DNA of 64,000 bases from an uncultured Hyphomonas sp. (GCF_963678195.1 NZ_OY782759.1:1984001-2048000); one strand, 5' to 3'; shown: positions 50,432-61,845, counted from the first letter of the stretch. The notes: a model not told the origin generated them from the letters alone. Translations and numbers: made by a program.

Positions 50432-53400
50432 ATGACACCTGTCGAACTCCTGAAATCCCTGAGCGGCCCGGCCGCACTTGGCGGCGCGCCCTTTGGCGCC
50501 GACCTGATGGCCTTTATTCCAGCCCTGGAGGCGCGGGGCGGCATCGGCATTTATGTCGCCCGGGATGATAAAACCGCTGCAACGGCACGACGGCTGGCCG
50601 AATTTATTTCGCCGCGCCTGGATCAGGTGGATCTGCCGGGATGGGACACGCTGCCCTATGACCGGGTCAGCCCCACCGCCAGTGTCGCGGCCCGCCGCTG
50701 CGCAGCACTTGCGCGATTGTCCCGCTATGAGCCTGAGCAGGGACCGTTGCTGGTTGTGACCACTGCGACATCCATTGTTCAGCGGGTTCCGCCGATTGAA
50801 ACGATGCGCCGTGCGTCCTTTTCGATGATATCCGGGCAGACGGTCAGCCAGAAAGACCTGAACGACTATCTGCTTGTAAACGGCTATGTCCGGGCCAGCA
50901 CCGTCAGGGAGCAAGGCGAATACGCCATTCGTGGCGGGATCATCGACATCTTCCCGCCGACCGCCGGCGAGCCGCTGCGGCTCGATTTCTTCGGCGATAC
51001 GCTGGAAACCATCCGGACGTTCGACACCGAAACCCAGCGCTCAACCGGTGAGACAAGGTCTGTCGCCTTCGCGCCGGTGAGCGAGATTCTCTTCGACGAC
51101 GATGTGCTCAGCCGTTTCCGGGAGAAATACCTGGACGTCTTCGGTCCGCCTTCGGGAGACCCGATGTACGAAGCCGCGCGAGCATCGATCCGCCGGCAGG
51201 GTGTTGAGGCGTGGCTGCCACTCTTCCACGAATCTCTGGACACGCTGTTCGACTATATCGGCACGGAAGCGTTGATCGGTTTTGGGCATCTTTCCGGAGA
51301 GGCGGCGGCAGAGCGTCTCTCGCAGGCGGCTGACTATTATCAGGCACGGCTTGAAGCGGGTGAGGGCGATGCGCGGGCGGCGAAAGTGCTCGCGCCGGAA
51401 CAATTGTACCTGGATCCTGCCGAACTGGAGCAGGCGCTGGAGGCGCACCCTGTTGTCCGGTTCAGTCCGGCCGAGCCTGCGCCCGGCCACTACGACATGG
51501 AAGTCCGGCGCGGCCGTGATTTCGCGCCAGAGCGTATGATGAGCCAGGAGAACATCTTCGAGGCAACAATCGCCCATACGAAAGACCTCCGGAAATCCGG
51601 GCGTCATGTCGTATTCGCAGCCTGGTCTACCGGGTCTGCCGATCGTCTGATCAACGTTCTCGCAGATCACGGTCTGGATGACCTTGTGCAGGTGCATTCT
51701 CTGGAAGCGGCGAGAAAGGCAGAGGCATCTGTCGTCGAAATTCCGCTGGAAACCGGCTTTGTCAGCACGGACCTGGCTGTGATTTCAGAAGCCGACATTC
51801 TGGGTGACCGCCTTGCTGCGCCACGCCGCAAGCGGAAAACGGCCAACTTCATCACGGACGCGGCCACGCTGAATGCCGGCGACCTGGTGGTGCACGTGGA
51901 CCATGGGGTGGGCCGCTATGTTGGCCTGAAGACGCTGGAAGTCACCGGCGCCCCGCATGACTGCCTGCAACTCGAATATTCGGGCGGGGACACGATTTTC
52001 CTGCCGGTCGAAAATATCGACCTGATTTCGCGCTATGGCTCGGAAGAAGCCGAAAGCCAGCTCGACCGGCTGGGCGGAGCAGGCTGGCAGAACCGCAAGG
52101 CCAAGGCCAAGAAACGTATTCTGGAAATGGCGGCTGAGCTGATGGCGATTGCAGCAGCGCGGGAGCTGAAGCGCGCCGATGCGGTCAATGCCGGACAAGG
52201 CATCTATGAGGAATTCGCTGCGCGCTTCCCCTATGAAGAAACCGATGACCAGCTGAATGCCATTGAGGATGTGCTGGGGGACCTCGGCTCCGGCCGTCCG
52301 ATGGATCGCCTGGTCTGTGGGGATGTTGGTTTCGGGAAAACCGAAGTTGCTCTGCGGGCTGCCTTTGTGGCCGCAATGAGTGGCAAGCAGGTTGCCGTGA
52401 TCGCGCCGACCACCTTGCTCGCCCGCCAGCATTTCAAGACGTTTGAAGAACGCTTTGCAGGATGGCCGCTCAAAGTGCGTCACCTTTCGCGTCTCGTCGG
52501 TGCCAGAGAGGCCTCTGATACACGGGCCGGCCTGACCGATGGGAGCGTGGACGTTGTCGTCGGAACGCACGCGCTGCTGGCAAAAGGCATCGAGTTCAAA
52601 CGCATGGGGCTACTCATCGTCGATGAAGAGCAGCGCTTCGGAGTGAAGCACAAGGAGCGCCTGAAAGAACTTAAAGCGGACGTTCACGTGCTGACGTTGT
52701 CTGCGACACCAATTCCGCGGACGCTGCAGATGGCACTGACCGGTATCCGGGATCTGTCGATCATCGCGACACCGCCGGTCGATCGCCTGTCGGTGCGGAC
52801 TTATATCACCGAGGAAGATACGGTGACGCTCCGCGAGGCGCTGCTGCGGGAGAAATATCGCGGCGGACAGGCCTTTTTTGTTGCGCCGCGCATTCAGGAT
52901 CTCGACAAGCTGGAACGGTTCCTGACGGATAACGTGCCGGAAGTTTCCTTCATTGTGGCCCATGGCCAGATGGGGGCAGGGGAACTCGAAGACATCATGA
53001 CAGCCTTCTATGAGGGCAAATATGATGTGCTGCTGTCCACGACGATTGTTGAGAGCGGACTGGATATTCCGCGTGCGAACACATTGATCATTCACCGCGC
53101 TGACATGTTTGGTCTGGCACAGCTCTACCAGCTGCGCGGCCGCGTCGGCCGGTCAAAACTACGTGCCTATGCCTATTTTACCACGCCGCGGGATAAGGTG
53201 ATCACGGAGACTGCGGATCGCCGCCTGCGCGTGCTGCAATCACTCGACAGCCTCGGCGCAGGCTTCCAGCTGGCCAGCCACGATCTCGACATGCGCGGAT
53301 CAGGCAACTTGCTGGGCGATCAGCAATCCGGCCATGTCCGGGAAGTCGGCGTCGAACTCTACCAGTCGATGCTGGAAGACGCGGTGAATGCGCTGAAAGC

Positions 53401-53893
53401 CGGGGCACAGGGCGATGACGAAGTGGCTGATGACTGGTCTCCGCAGATCAATATGGGCGTCGCGGTTCTGATCCCTGAGGACTATGTCGAAGACCTCTCC
53501 ATCCGCCTGTCTCTGTACCGGCGCTTGTCCGAGATTTCGACAAGCCAGGAACGGGAAGGCTTCGCTGCAGAACTGATTGACCGGTTCGGTCCGCTTCCTG
53601 ATCCCACAAAGCAGCTCCTGGAGGTCACTGCGATCAAGGTGCAGTGCAAGGCGCTTGGTATCGAGAAGCTGGATGCAGGCGACAAAGGCGCCGTCTTTGC
53701 TTTCCGGCAGGACACGGTGCTGGACCCGGCACACCTGATGGAGATCGTCCGCTCCCGGCCGAACGTCTTGCGTCTGCGGCCGGATTCGAAACTCGTTCAC
53801 TCTTTCACTGGTGGTGATGCCGTCACGCGCCTGGGCCGGGTCCGCGCTTTCCTGAAAGAGCTTGAAGCAGCTGCAGGCCTCGTCAGCGCTTAA
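50432..53893 (+). CDS. mfd: transcription-repair coupling factor Mfd
   Basis: Mfd removes RNA polymerase stalled at lesions and recruits UvrA. The 1153-residue protein has the UvrB-like N-terminal region (about 1-340), the RNA polymerase-interacting CarD-like domain beginning [17 protein letters not shown] near 485, the translocase with [17 protein letters not shown] near 630, [28 protein letters not shown] and QLRGRVGRS, and the C-terminal TRCF domain. Its TAA shares TTAA with the stop of the convergent PopA-like gene. Confidence 0.96.
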   Translation: MTPVELLKSLSGPAALGGAPFGADLMAFIPALEARGGIGIYVARDDKTAATARRLAEFISPRLDQVDLPGWDTLPYDRVSPTASVAARRCAALARLSRYEPEQGPLLVVTTATSIVQRVPPIETMRRASFSMISGQTVSQKDLNDYLLVNGYVRASTVREQGEYAIRGGIIDIFPPTAGEPLRLDFFGDTLETIRTFDTETQRSTGETRSVAFAPVSEILFDDDVLSRFREKYLDVFGPPSGDPMYEAARASIRRQGVEAWLPLFHESLDTLFDYIGTEALIGFGHLSGEAAAERLSQAADYYQARLEAGEGDARAAKVLAPEQLYLDPAELEQALEAHPVVRFSPAEPAPGHYDMEVRRGRDFAPERMMSQENIFEATIAHTKDLRKSGRHVVFAAWSTGSADRLINVLADHGLDDLVQVHSLEAARKAEASVVEIPLETGFVSTDLAVISEADILGDRLAAPRRKRKTANFITDAATLNAGDLVVHVDHGVGRYVGLKTLEVTGAPHDCLQLEYSGGDTIFLPVENIDLISRYGSEEAESQLDRLGGAGWQNRKAKAKKRILEMAAELMAIAAARELKRADAVNAGQGIYEEFAARFPYEETDDQLNAIEDVLGDLGSGRPMDRLVCGDVGFGKTEVALRAAFVAAMSGKQVAVIAPTTLLARQHFKTFEERFAGWPLKVRHLSRLVGAREASDTRAGLTDGSVDVVVGTHALLAKGIEFKRMGLLIVDEEQRFGVKHKERLKELKADVHVLTLSATPIPRTLQMALTGIRDLSIIATPPVDRLSVRTYITEEDTVTLREALLREKYRGGQAFFVAPRIQDLDKLERFLTDNVPEVSFIVAHGQMGAGELEDIMTAFYEGKYDVLLSTTIVESGLDIPRANTLIIHRADMFGLAQLYQLRGRVGRSKLRAYAYFTTPRDKVITETADRRLRVLQSLDSLGAGFQLASHDLDMRGSGNLLGDQQSGHVREVGVELYQSMLEDAVNALKAGAQGDDEVADDWSPQINMGVAVLIPEDYVEDLSIRLSLYRRLSEISTSQEREGFAAELIDRFGPLPDPTKQLLEVTAIKVQCKALGIEKLDAGDKGAVFAFRQDTVLDPAHLMEIVRSRPNVLRLRPDSKLVHSFTGGDAVTRLGRVRAFLKELEAAAGLVSA

Positions 53894-55140
53894 GCGGCAT
53901 ATTCCCGCGTGTAGGGCCCTGACAGACCTTCGGCGAGCAGGGTTCCGGCGGTGTGGTAGGAACGCTTTTCGACGACACGCCAGCTGAGGCTCAGGCCGTC
54001 AAAGTCGGGACTGCGTGTCAGCTTCGTCATCAGTCTTTCTGCCAGCCTCACCGCGCCGCGATAGGGCGTGTGAGGGGTGGAGATGATGATTGTGCCGTTT
54101 CCGAAGTGCGCGATGCAGTCGGTATCCCTGACGCAAGTCCGTGTCAGCTGTGCGAAATCCGGAAGTCTGCTGGTATGGGAATCGTCGAGTTTGATCGTCA
54201 GGACACAGAGCGGCTCGCCGCGTTCTGACGAGAGTGAAATCTGCCGGTCCAGGTGTGCTTTGATGAATTCGCGGTGAAACAGACCGGTGTCCGGATCAAC
54301 AGACGGCGTGGACTGCAATTGGGCAGGCAGGACGGGTGCGCTCGCCGCATGCTGGCTGATAGCGCGTGAAATTCTGCCGGCGAGGGCTTCTGCGTCACCG
54401 GATTGTTCGACGAGGTCTGTGCTGACCATCAGAGCAGTGAGGTGCGCCTCGGAGAGGTCCGCGCCCGGCTGGGTCAGCACGAAGAGAGGCGTGCCCGTGA
54501 GCGATGCTTCCGCGCGGGTCCAGTCGACATGATTGGCAGCGTCTCCTCCGCTCGGCGTCAGGTCTGCGAGCACAGCAGCGAACCGTCCGGATTTCAGATA
54601 GTCGGCAGCTGTCCTGAGGGTCAGCGCTGCGGTAACGGGAATGTCGTGGGCTTTCAGCGCAGATCTCAGCGCGAAGAAGCCGGCGCCACCGTCACCCAGA
54701 TAAAGGACTTCCGGCCGGCGCTCTGAAACGGGCTGTACATCCGCTGCACCGAATGAGGCGGCGGTTTTCATGCGAATTCGGAATTCAGCCGTTCGTGCTT
54801 GTCGCCGCACAAGCGACGTCAGGCGGGCTTTGAGCATTTCGAGGTCGCTGTCCCGGCTGACGATCAGGACGTCGAGACCTTCAGCGGTTTGTGTGTCTGG
54901 GGTCAGCAGCACCAGAGGCCGCCGTTCGGCGCCTTCATTGAGCAGGATGTCCCGGTCCCGCAAGCCAGAGGGCAGGCTCTCCATGTCGATCAGAAGTGGC
55001 TCAGTTGCGTCGAAATCGATGGGGTCGCTCGCCGGATAAGCCCGCATGCCGTGATTGCGCAATCTGGTCAGAATCGACTCCAGACGCGGTCCGGACGCAG
55101 CGACCTCTATGGGAGGATCGAGGAAAGACAGATCAAGCAT
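53890..55140 (-). CDS. PopA-like REC-REC-degenerate GGDEF protein
   Basis: The 416-residue product has two receiver-like folds (about 10-120 and 145-265), both without an obvious phospho-acceptor Asp, and a C-terminal GGDEF-type domain starting at DPDTGLFHREFIKAHL. The GGDEF signature is degenerate (GNGTI near 347-351), so it cannot make c-di-GMP, but the RxxD inhibitory-site motif (RDTD near 338-341) is kept five residues upstream at the correct spacing. This is the architecture of Caulobacter PopA, a c-di-GMP effector that directs CtrA proteolysis. Orthology is inferred. ATG 55140 is preferred to TTG 55146. Confidence 0.75.
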   Translation of the reverse strand: MLDLSFLDPPIEVAASGPRLESILTRLRNHGMRAYPASDPIDFDATEPLLIDMESLPSGLRDRDILLNEGAERRPLVLLTPDTQTAEGLDVLIVSRDSDLEMLKARLTSLVRRQARTAEFRIRMKTAASFGAADVQPVSERRPEVLYLGDGGAGFFALRSALKAHDIPVTAALTLRTAADYLKSGRFAAVLADLTPSGGDAANHVDWTRAEASLTGTPLFVLTQPGADLSEAHLTALMVSTDLVEQSGDAEALAGRISRAISQHAASAPVLPAQLQSTPSVDPDTGLFHREFIKAHLDRQISLSSERGEPLCVLTIKLDDSHTSRLPDFAQLTRTCVRDTDCIAHFGNGTIIISTPHTPYRGAVRLAERLMTKLTRSPDFDGLSLSWRVVEKRSYHTAGTLLAEGLSGPYTREYAA

Positions 55141-55205
55141 ACGCAACTCTGGAATCGTCGCGACAGGCGACGTCGGGGTACCCCTTCCTTTTGGAGCGAG
55201 CCGCC

Positions 55206-55220
55206 TTAATGATCTGCTAA
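55206..55220. promoter_or_regulatory. Possible CtrA box between the PopA-like gene and the CoA transferase
   Basis: TTAA-N7-CTAA matches the CtrA consensus at all but one position and lies in the divergent region, 66 bp from the PopA-like start and 35 bp from the CoA-transferase start. Short motif; chance is possible. Confidence 0.3.
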
Positions 55221-55254
55221 TACCGAGATTACGGCTTAGAAAGGGAGTTTAGAG

Positions 55255-56355
55255 ATGGCGCAGGGACCTCTCAGCGGAGTGAAGATTGTAGAATTTGCAG
55301 GAATCGGTCCCGGACCATTCTGCGGCATGCTTCTTTCTGACATGGGGGCTGACGTGATTCGGATTGACCGTCCGGGCGATGGCCGTCCGGGACGGGCAGC
55401 GGATGTCACCGGCCGTGGCCGCCGGTCTATCGGCCTGAACCTGAAACACCCTGGCGATATTGAAACCGCCCTGAAGCTGCTTGAGAAGGCAGACGCCCTG
55501 ATCGAAGGCTTCCGTCCCGGGGTCATGGAGCGGAACGGCCTTGGCCCCGACGTCGTCCTCGCGCGCAACCCGAACCTTGTGTACGGCCGGATGACCGGTT
55601 GGGGGCAGACCGGCGCGCTCTCCCATTCCGCAGGTCATGACCTGAACTATATCGCCATCACCGGCGCGCTTCATGCGATGGGTGACGGGGATGGCCGTCC
55701 GCGTCCGCCGCTCAACCTTGTTGGCGATTATGGCGGTGGTGCCCTGTACCTCGCCATGGGTGTGCTGGCTGGCATCATCAATGTGAAGAATGGCGGCAAA
55801 GGACAGGTCATCGATGTGGCGATGTCCGACGGTGCCGCATCGCTGGCGTCGATGTTCTACGGTATGAAAGCCGCCGGCATTTGGACGGACGACCGGGAGG
55901 CAAACCTGCTCGACGGCGGTGCGCACTTCTATGACACCTACGAATGTGCTGACGGGAAATGGGTTTCCATTGGCTCCATCGAGCCACAATTCTACGCTAT
56001 CCTCCGCGAGAAAGCCGGCCTGACGGATCCGGCCTTCGATGCACAGATGGACAGCTCCAAATGGCCGGAGCTGAAACAAAAGGTCATGGACGTCATCAAG
56101 ACCAAAACGCGGGATGAATGGTGCGAGATCATGGAAGGGACGGACATCTGCTTTGCGCCGGTGCTGTCCATGTCCGAAGCGCCGAAGTACAAGCACAATA
56201 CAGACCGTGAGACGTTCATTGAGATTGAGGGCGTGATGCAGCCTGCACCGGCGCCGCGCTTCTCCGGAACCCCGGGCAAGGTCCAGCGCCGCCCCGCAGG
56301 GCTTGGTGAGCATACGGACGAAATTCTGAAAGACTGGGACGTTTCGCGCGGATGA
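55255..56355 (+). CDS. CaiB/BaiF CoA-transferase (alpha-methylacyl-CoA racemase type)
   Basis: This 366-residue class III CoA-transferase fold protein has [28 protein letters not shown] at the N-terminus, the [14 protein letters not shown] segment and [18 protein letters not shown] with the catalytic-type Asp near residue 190. The pattern of residues, with [17 protein letters not shown], is closest to alpha-methylacyl-CoA racemase, which inverts branched acyl-CoAs. AAGGGAG precedes the ATG. It is coupled to the phosphatase gene by an ATGA overlap. Confidence 0.87.
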   Translation: MAQGPLSGVKIVEFAGIGPGPFCGMLLSDMGADVIRIDRPGDGRPGRAADVTGRGRRSIGLNLKHPGDIETALKLLEKADALIEGFRPGVMERNGLGPDVVLARNPNLVYGRMTGWGQTGALSHSAGHDLNYIAITGALHAMGDGDGRPRPPLNLVGDYGGGALYLAMGVLAGIINVKNGGKGQVIDVAMSDGAASLASMFYGMKAAGIWTDDREANLLDGGAHFYDTYECADGKWVSIGSIEPQFYAILREKAGLTDPAFDAQMDSSKWPELKQKVMDVIKTKTRDEWCEIMEGTDICFAPVLSMSEAPKYKHNTDRETFIEIEGVMQPAPAPRFSGTPGKVQRRPAGLGEHTDEILKDWDVSRG

Positions 56356-57092
56356 GCGCACTTCCCGGAACAACGGGCCGGCGCCGCATCTATCTGATGC
56401 GGCACGGCTTCGTCGATTATACATCTGAAGAAGTCCGGCGGACGCGTGACCCGTCGATCGTCAGCCTCACGCCAGCTGGCGAAGACGAGGCGCGCGCGGC
56501 GGGCGCCGCTCTGGCAGAGGTTCACTTTGATCTGGCTATCTGTTCCGGATTGAAGCGGACGCGCCAGACTGCGGAACTTGTGCTGGCAGAACATCCCGAT
56601 GCACCTGAGCTGGAAGTCGAGGAACGCTTTCAGGAATTGCGTTCCGGACAGTATATCGACTTCAAGTCGCCCGAACATCTCGCGGCGACGATGACTTTCC
56701 TGTTTGAACAGGCGGGTGAGCCGGATTCCGAGTTTCTGCCCGGCGGCGAAAAATTCTCCGAAGCGATGGTCCGGATCATGGACGGTCTGACAGACCTTCT
56801 GATGCGTCCCGGCTGGGCCAGCGCGCTGGTGGTCGCCCATGAAGTGGTGAACCGGATGGTCCTGGCCTCGGTGATCGGGGCGCCCCTCGGCGCGAGTGCC
56901 GGATTCGAGCAGGACACCGGCTGCATCAACATCATCGACTTTGATCTCGTGCCCGATGAATCCGGCAATCGGACACAGATCGAACGGGGCATGATCAAGG
57001 CCGTCAATCTGACGCCCGCCAATTACCTGAAGAACGGCATGAACCTGCGCAGCCTGGAAGCCATCTTCACGCGTCCGGAAGAGACTTCGTGA
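56352..57092 (+). CDS. histidine phosphatase family protein
   Basis: The 246-residue protein of the phosphoglycerate mutase-like superfamily has the catalytic [11 protein letters not shown] near residue 16-26, the [15 protein letters not shown] arginine motif, the acid in [11 protein letters not shown] and the second His in [10 protein letters not shown] near 158. The substrate is unknown. Coupling to the CoA-transferase suggests a shared acyl-CoA-related process, but this is weak inference. Confidence 0.85.
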   Translation: MSALPGTTGRRRIYLMRHGFVDYTSEEVRRTRDPSIVSLTPAGEDEARAAGAALAEVHFDLAICSGLKRTRQTAELVLAEHPDAPELEVEERFQELRSGQYIDFKSPEHLAATMTFLFEQAGEPDSEFLPGGEKFSEAMVRIMDGLTDLLMRPGWASALVVAHEVVNRMVLASVIGAPLGASAGFEQDTGCINIIDFDLVPDESGNRTQIERGMIKAVNLTPANYLKNGMNLRSLEAIFTRPEETS

Positions 57093-57180
57093 TCCGGGGA
57101 ATATTAAGCTGGCATAACTCGCCTGATAGGTGAACAGAGCACAACAAAAGGCCCATCCTGCCGTTCAGACTCACTTTGCT

Positions 57181-57284
57181 AGAAGAATTGATGTCGGCCG
57201 GGAGCTTCAGCTGCTTGCAAAGGCATCAGGCCGACGTCCTTCTTGCTAAACCTTAGCCGCTCCCCCGGGAGCGGCCTTTTTCTG
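57181..57284 (+). ncRNA. Candidate small RNA with intrinsic terminator
   Basis: Between the phosphatase and dipeptidase genes GATGTCGGCC (57190-57199) pairs with GGCCGACGTC (57229-57238, one G-T wobble), extended by AGAAG/CTTCT, and is followed by a strong terminator hairpin. The layout of long hairpin, short single strand and terminator suits an Hfq-type sRNA. A 21-codon frame (ATG 57191) ends just before the terminator, so a leader peptide is the alternative. Confidence 0.4.
57256..57284 (+). terminator. Intrinsic terminator
   Basis: GCCGCTCC pairs with GGAGCGGC around a short CCCG loop, followed by CTTTTTCTG. It ends either the CoA-transferase/phosphatase transcript or the candidate sRNA, and lies upstream of the dipeptidase gene. 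Confidence 0.85.
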
Positions 57285-57352
57285 CTGTTGGGTTTCTTGC
57301 CACGCTGTCATGAACCACTACGGTTCGCGCAGCATTGGAAGGAAAGACTCAC

Positions 57353-58612
57353 ATGCGCAAAATGCTCCTGGCCGTCTCAGCCATCGCACTTCTGGGTGCC
57401 TGCGCCCCGAAAGCTGCTGAAACCGAACCTGCCGCGCCGGTCGAAGCGGTTGAGGCCGCGACGCCTGCCGAAATTCACGCAGACCTGATGGTGCTCGATT
57501 CGCACCTCGATACGCCCGCCAACCTGTCAAACCCCGATTTTGACATCATGGCGGACAATCCGAGGAAGATGGGGTCTGTGCAGGTCGATGTGCCGAAGAT
57601 GACCCGCGGTGGCCTTGATGGCGGCTTCTGGGTGATCTTCACGCCGCAGGGCCCGTTGACCGAAGAAGCCTATGACGCCGCGTTCAAGGCCGCGACGGCC
57701 CGCCAGGATGAAATCCTGAAAATGGTGGCCGACCATCCCGACACGTTTGAACTCGCCTATACCGCAGACGACGCGGAGCGTATTGCGGCTGCGGGCAAGA
57801 TCGTGGTTCTGCAGTCGATGGAGAACAGCTATCCGCTGAAGCTCGACATCACCAATCTGGAGGCCTTCTATGACAAAGGCCTGCGCATGGTGGGCCTGAT
57901 CCACTTCCGCGACAACCAGTTCGGCGGCAGCGCAACCGACTTTACCAGCCCGGATGACACCGGCCTGACCGATCTTGGCAAGGATCTGGTGCGTGAAGCG
58001 AACCGGCTCGGCATGGTGATCGACGGATCCCACTCATCCGACGCCTCGGTGCGGGACATGATCGAAATCTCGACCACACCGGTGATCCTGACCCATACAG
58101 GCCTGAAGTCGGTCTATGACCATCCGCGCAATATTTCGGATGAGTTCCTGAAGGACATTGCGGCGCAGGGCGGCGTCATCCAGATCAATGCCTATAGCGG
58201 GTATCTGGAGCAGCTGGAGGATTCGCCGGAGCGCCGCGCCGCGCTGGAAGGGCTCAAGACCGAGTTTGAAGGGGTAAACCCGTTCACCGCCGACGAAGAA
58301 ACCAAGGCGCGCTATATGGAGCGGATGGAAGCGATCAATGCCGAATTCCCGCCGCCACGCTCGACGTTTGAGAAGTTCATGGAGCATATGCTGCGTGCCC
58401 TGGAACTGGTTGGCCCGGACCATGTCGGCATGGGCGCTGACTGGGACGGTGGCGGCGGCGTGATCGGGATGGAAGATGTTTCCTTCCTTCCGAAGGTCTC
58501 CGAACGTCTCATGGAAGAAGGCTATACAGAGGAAGATCTGGCGAAGATCTGGGGCGGCAACATGATGCGCGTGCTGCGTCAGGCCCAAGCTGCAAAGGAA
58601 ACAGCGGAATAG
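57353..58612 (+). CDS. membrane dipeptidase, M19 family lipoprotein
   Basis: The 419-residue zinc dipeptidase of the renal dipeptidase family shows the metal ligands in VLDSHLDTP, Glu in LQSMENSYPL, His in VIDGSHSSDASVRDM and THTGLKSVYDHPRN, and the Asp in GMGADWDGGGG. A lipoprotein signal peptide with lipobox LLGAC places Cys20 as the lipid anchor, followed by an Ala/Pro/Glu linker. ATG 57353 follows GGAAGGAAAG; an upstream in-frame ATG at 57335 would bury the signal peptide. It probably hydrolyses dipeptides, including D-amino-acid ones, in the periplasm. Confidence 0.9.
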   Translation: MRKMLLAVSAIALLGACAPKAAETEPAAPVEAVEAATPAEIHADLMVLDSHLDTPANLSNPDFDIMADNPRKMGSVQVDVPKMTRGGLDGGFWVIFTPQGPLTEEAYDAAFKAATARQDEILKMVADHPDTFELAYTADDAERIAAAGKIVVLQSMENSYPLKLDITNLEAFYDKGLRMVGLIHFRDNQFGGSATDFTSPDDTGLTDLGKDLVREANRLGMVIDGSHSSDASVRDMIEISTTPVILTHTGLKSVYDHPRNISDEFLKDIAAQGGVIQINAYSGYLEQLEDSPERRAALEGLKTEFEGVNPFTADEETKARYMERMEAINAEFPPPRSTFEKFMEHMLRALELVGPDHVGMGADWDGGGGVIGMEDVSFLPKVSERLMEEGYTEEDLAKIWGGNMMRVLRQAQAAKETAE

Positions 58613-58620
58613 GGTGGATC

Positions 58621-58645
58621 GGCCGGGCTGAAGAAAAGCCCGGCC
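58621..58645 (+). terminator. Hairpin after the dipeptidase gene
   Basis: GGCCGGGCT and AGCCCGGCC form a perfect 9-bp stem with a GAAGAAA loop eight bases past the stop. No T tract follows, so it may need Rho or act as a 3'-end stabiliser. Confidence 0.6.
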
Positions 58646-58743
58646 GGATGCCGCTCAAGCCTTGCAAAGTCCGATTCGCCTCTGTATGACGCGCGTTTCC
58701 AATTCACATGTGCCATCTGGCGCAACAACTCCGGATACCTGTC

Positions 58744-58929
58744 ATGGCAGTCCCAAAGAGTAAGAAATCCAAGTCTCGCCGCGGTATGCGCCGTGCGCAC
58801 GACCGTCTGTCGATGAATACCTACATCGAAGACGCGAACTCCGGCGAACTGCGCCGCCCGCACCACATCGACCTGAAGTCGGGTGAGTATCGCGGCCGCC
58901 AGGTCCTCGAGCCGCGCGACGATATCTAG
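58744..58929 (+). CDS. rpmF: 50S ribosomal protein L32
   Basis: L32 is a small basic protein of the large subunit. The 61-residue sequence begins [19 protein letters not shown], the standard L32 start, and continues with [22 protein letters not shown]. The zinc-binding Cys pairs found in some L32 proteins are absent, which is normal for alphaproteobacteria. It stands alone between terminator hairpins. Confidence 0.95.
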   Translation: MAVPKSKKSKSRRGMRRAHDRLSMNTYIEDANSGELRRPHHIDLKSGEYRGRQVLEPRDDI

Positions 58930-58974
58930 CATTTGCCGGCTGTTGCGCTTTCGGGCGCAGCCGACTAAGGCTTC

Positions 58975-59006
58975 AGGCGCCTCCTGCCAGCGGGTAGGGG
59001 GCGCCT
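58975..59006 (+). terminator. Hairpin between rpmF and eno
   Basis: AGGCGCC (58975-58981) pairs with GGCGCCT (59000-59006), with partial pairing inside, and TGCATTTT follows. A second hairpin (CGGCTG/CAGCCG) lies just upstream at about 58937-58962. Confidence 0.5.
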
Positions 59007-59024
59007 TGCATTTTGGCCAGATAA

Positions 59025-60326
<1,302 letters not shown>

Positions 60327-60334
60327 GCAGTAGC

Positions 60335-60360
60335 GAGGGCGGCCCCGGCGGGCCGTCCTC
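60335..60360 (+). terminator. GC-rich hairpin after eno
   Basis: GAGGGCGGCCC and GGGCCGTCCTC form an 11-bp stem with one G-T wobble and a CGGC loop, nine bases past the eno stop. There is no clear T tract. Confidence 0.6.
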
Positions 60361-60396
60361 ACGCTCTCTTAACCAAAACAGTCCAGTCTTTAACCC

Positions 60397-60696
60397 ATGA
60401 CCTCCCGACTCGAGGCCCTGGGCCTTTGCCTTGTGATTCTCTACTTCGCCTACCACGCCTTTGCGGGGGAGAAGGGCCTTGGGCGTTGGACGGATGCCCA
60501 GTTGGAGCTGCAGGACCGCAAGGCGGAACTGGCCCAGATCAATAGCGAAATCGAGCATTTGCGCAGTGACATCCGGCGTCTGACGCCGGGCTCTGTCGAC
60601 CGCGATTATGTTGAGGCTCTGGCCCGCCAGAAGCTGGCTTTTGTCTATCCAGACGAGGTTGTTCTCCTCGCATCGGACACCACCTCTGCAAAATGA
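60397..60696 (+). CDS. ftsB: septum formation initiator FtsB/DivIC family
   Basis: The 99-residue bitopic protein has one membrane helix at about 8-24 (LCLVILYFAYHAFAG) and a coiled-coil from about 30 to 65 (LELQDRKAELAQINSEIEHLRSDI), ending with RDYVEALARQKLAFVYPDEVVLL, a classic FtsB pattern. It links FtsL and FtsQ in the divisome. It sits between eno and pdhA, as in many alphaproteobacteria. Confidence 0.92.
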   Translation: MTSRLEALGLCLVILYFAYHAFAGEKGLGRWTDAQLELQDRKAELAQINSEIEHLRSDIRRLTPGSVDRDYVEALARQKLAFVYPDEVVLLASDTTSAK

Positions 60697-60760
60697 CATA
60701 GCTGGATGGACTTGCCCCGGCGGTACAGTCCCCACATAACGGCCATAGGCAGGAGGACCC

Positions 60761-61774
60761 ATGGCTACGAAACCTAAGAGTTCAAAAAAGGCACCCGCTA
60801 AGGCGGGTAAAGCCGAAATTCTCAAATACTACCGCGACATGCTCCTCATCCGGCGTTTCGAGGAGAAAGCCGGCCAGCTTTACGGCATGGGCAAGGTTGC
60901 GGGTTTTTGTCACCTCTATATCGGGCAGGAAGCCGTCGTGACCGGCGTACAGGCCTGTCTGAAGGATGGCGACCAGGTCATCACGGGCTATCGCGATCAT
61001 GGCCACATGCTGGCCTGCGGCATGGATCCGAAAGGCGTCATGGCCGAACTCACCGGACGCATCGGCGGCCTGTCGAAGGGCAAGGGCGGCTCCATGCACA
61101 TGTTCTCGAAGGAGAAGAACTTCTTCGGCGGCCATGGCATCGTCGGGGCGCAGGTGCCGATCGGCACAGGGCTTGGCTTCGCGAACAAGTATCGCGGCAA
61201 TGACCATGTCTCGGTCGCTTATTTCGGTGATGGCGCCTCGAACCAGGGCCAGGTTTATGAGTCCTTCAACATGGCGTCCCTGTGGGACCTTCCGGTCGTC
61301 TATGTGATCGAGAACAACATGTACGCCATGGGTACGAGCGTGGACCGCGCATCTGCCGAGACGGAACTCTTCAAGCGCGGCATCTCCTTCGAAATCGAAG
61401 GCGAGGAAGTCGACGGCATGGATGTGCTGGCCGTGCGGGAAGCCGGTGAACGTGCCGTGAAGTATGCGCGCTCCGGCAAGGGGCCCTACATTCTCGAAAT
61501 GAAGACCTACCGCTATCGCGGCCACTCCATGTCCGACCCGGCGAAATATCGCAAACGGGAAGAGGTGGACGACGTGCGTAGCCACCACGATCCGATTGAT
61601 GGCCTGAAGAAGCACATACTGGAAGCCGGTCATGCCGATGAAGCCGAGCTCAAGAAGATCGACAATGACATCAAGGCAATCGTGAAGGAGGCTGCAGACT
61701 TCTCTCTCGAAAGCCCGGAGCCTGACCCGAGCGACCTGTGGACCGATGTTCTCAAAGAGGCGGAGGTCGCGTGA
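60761..61774 (+). CDS. pdhA: pyruvate dehydrogenase E1 component, alpha subunit
   Basis: The thiamine-diphosphate E1 alpha decarboxylates pyruvate. The 337-residue sequence shows YRDMLLIRRFEEKAGQLYGMG, the ThDP-binding motif from GDGASNQGQVYESFNMA to ENNMYAMGT (about 160-190) and the phosphorylation-loop-like TYRYRGHSMSDP. The N-terminal 20 residues are a Lys/Ala/Pro-rich tail. AGGAGG lies five bases before the ATG. It heads pdhA-pdhB-pdhC. Confidence 0.96.
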   Translation: MATKPKSSKKAPAKAGKAEILKYYRDMLLIRRFEEKAGQLYGMGKVAGFCHLYIGQEAVVTGVQACLKDGDQVITGYRDHGHMLACGMDPKGVMAELTGRIGGLSKGKGGSMHMFSKEKNFFGGHGIVGAQVPIGTGLGFANKYRGNDHVSVAYFGDGASNQGQVYESFNMASLWDLPVVYVIENNMYAMGTSVDRASAETELFKRGISFEIEGEEVDGMDVLAVREAGERAVKYARSGKGPYILEMKTYRYRGHSMSDPAKYRKREEVDDVRSHHDPIDGLKKHILEAGHADEAELKKIDNDIKAIVKEAADFSLESPEPDPSDLWTDVLKEAEVA

Positions 61775-61845
61775 CAACAGGAACTGGCCGGTTCCTCACG
61801 CATTCTGTTTCAAAGGCCTTTTCAGGCCAGTGGAGGATTAGTGCG

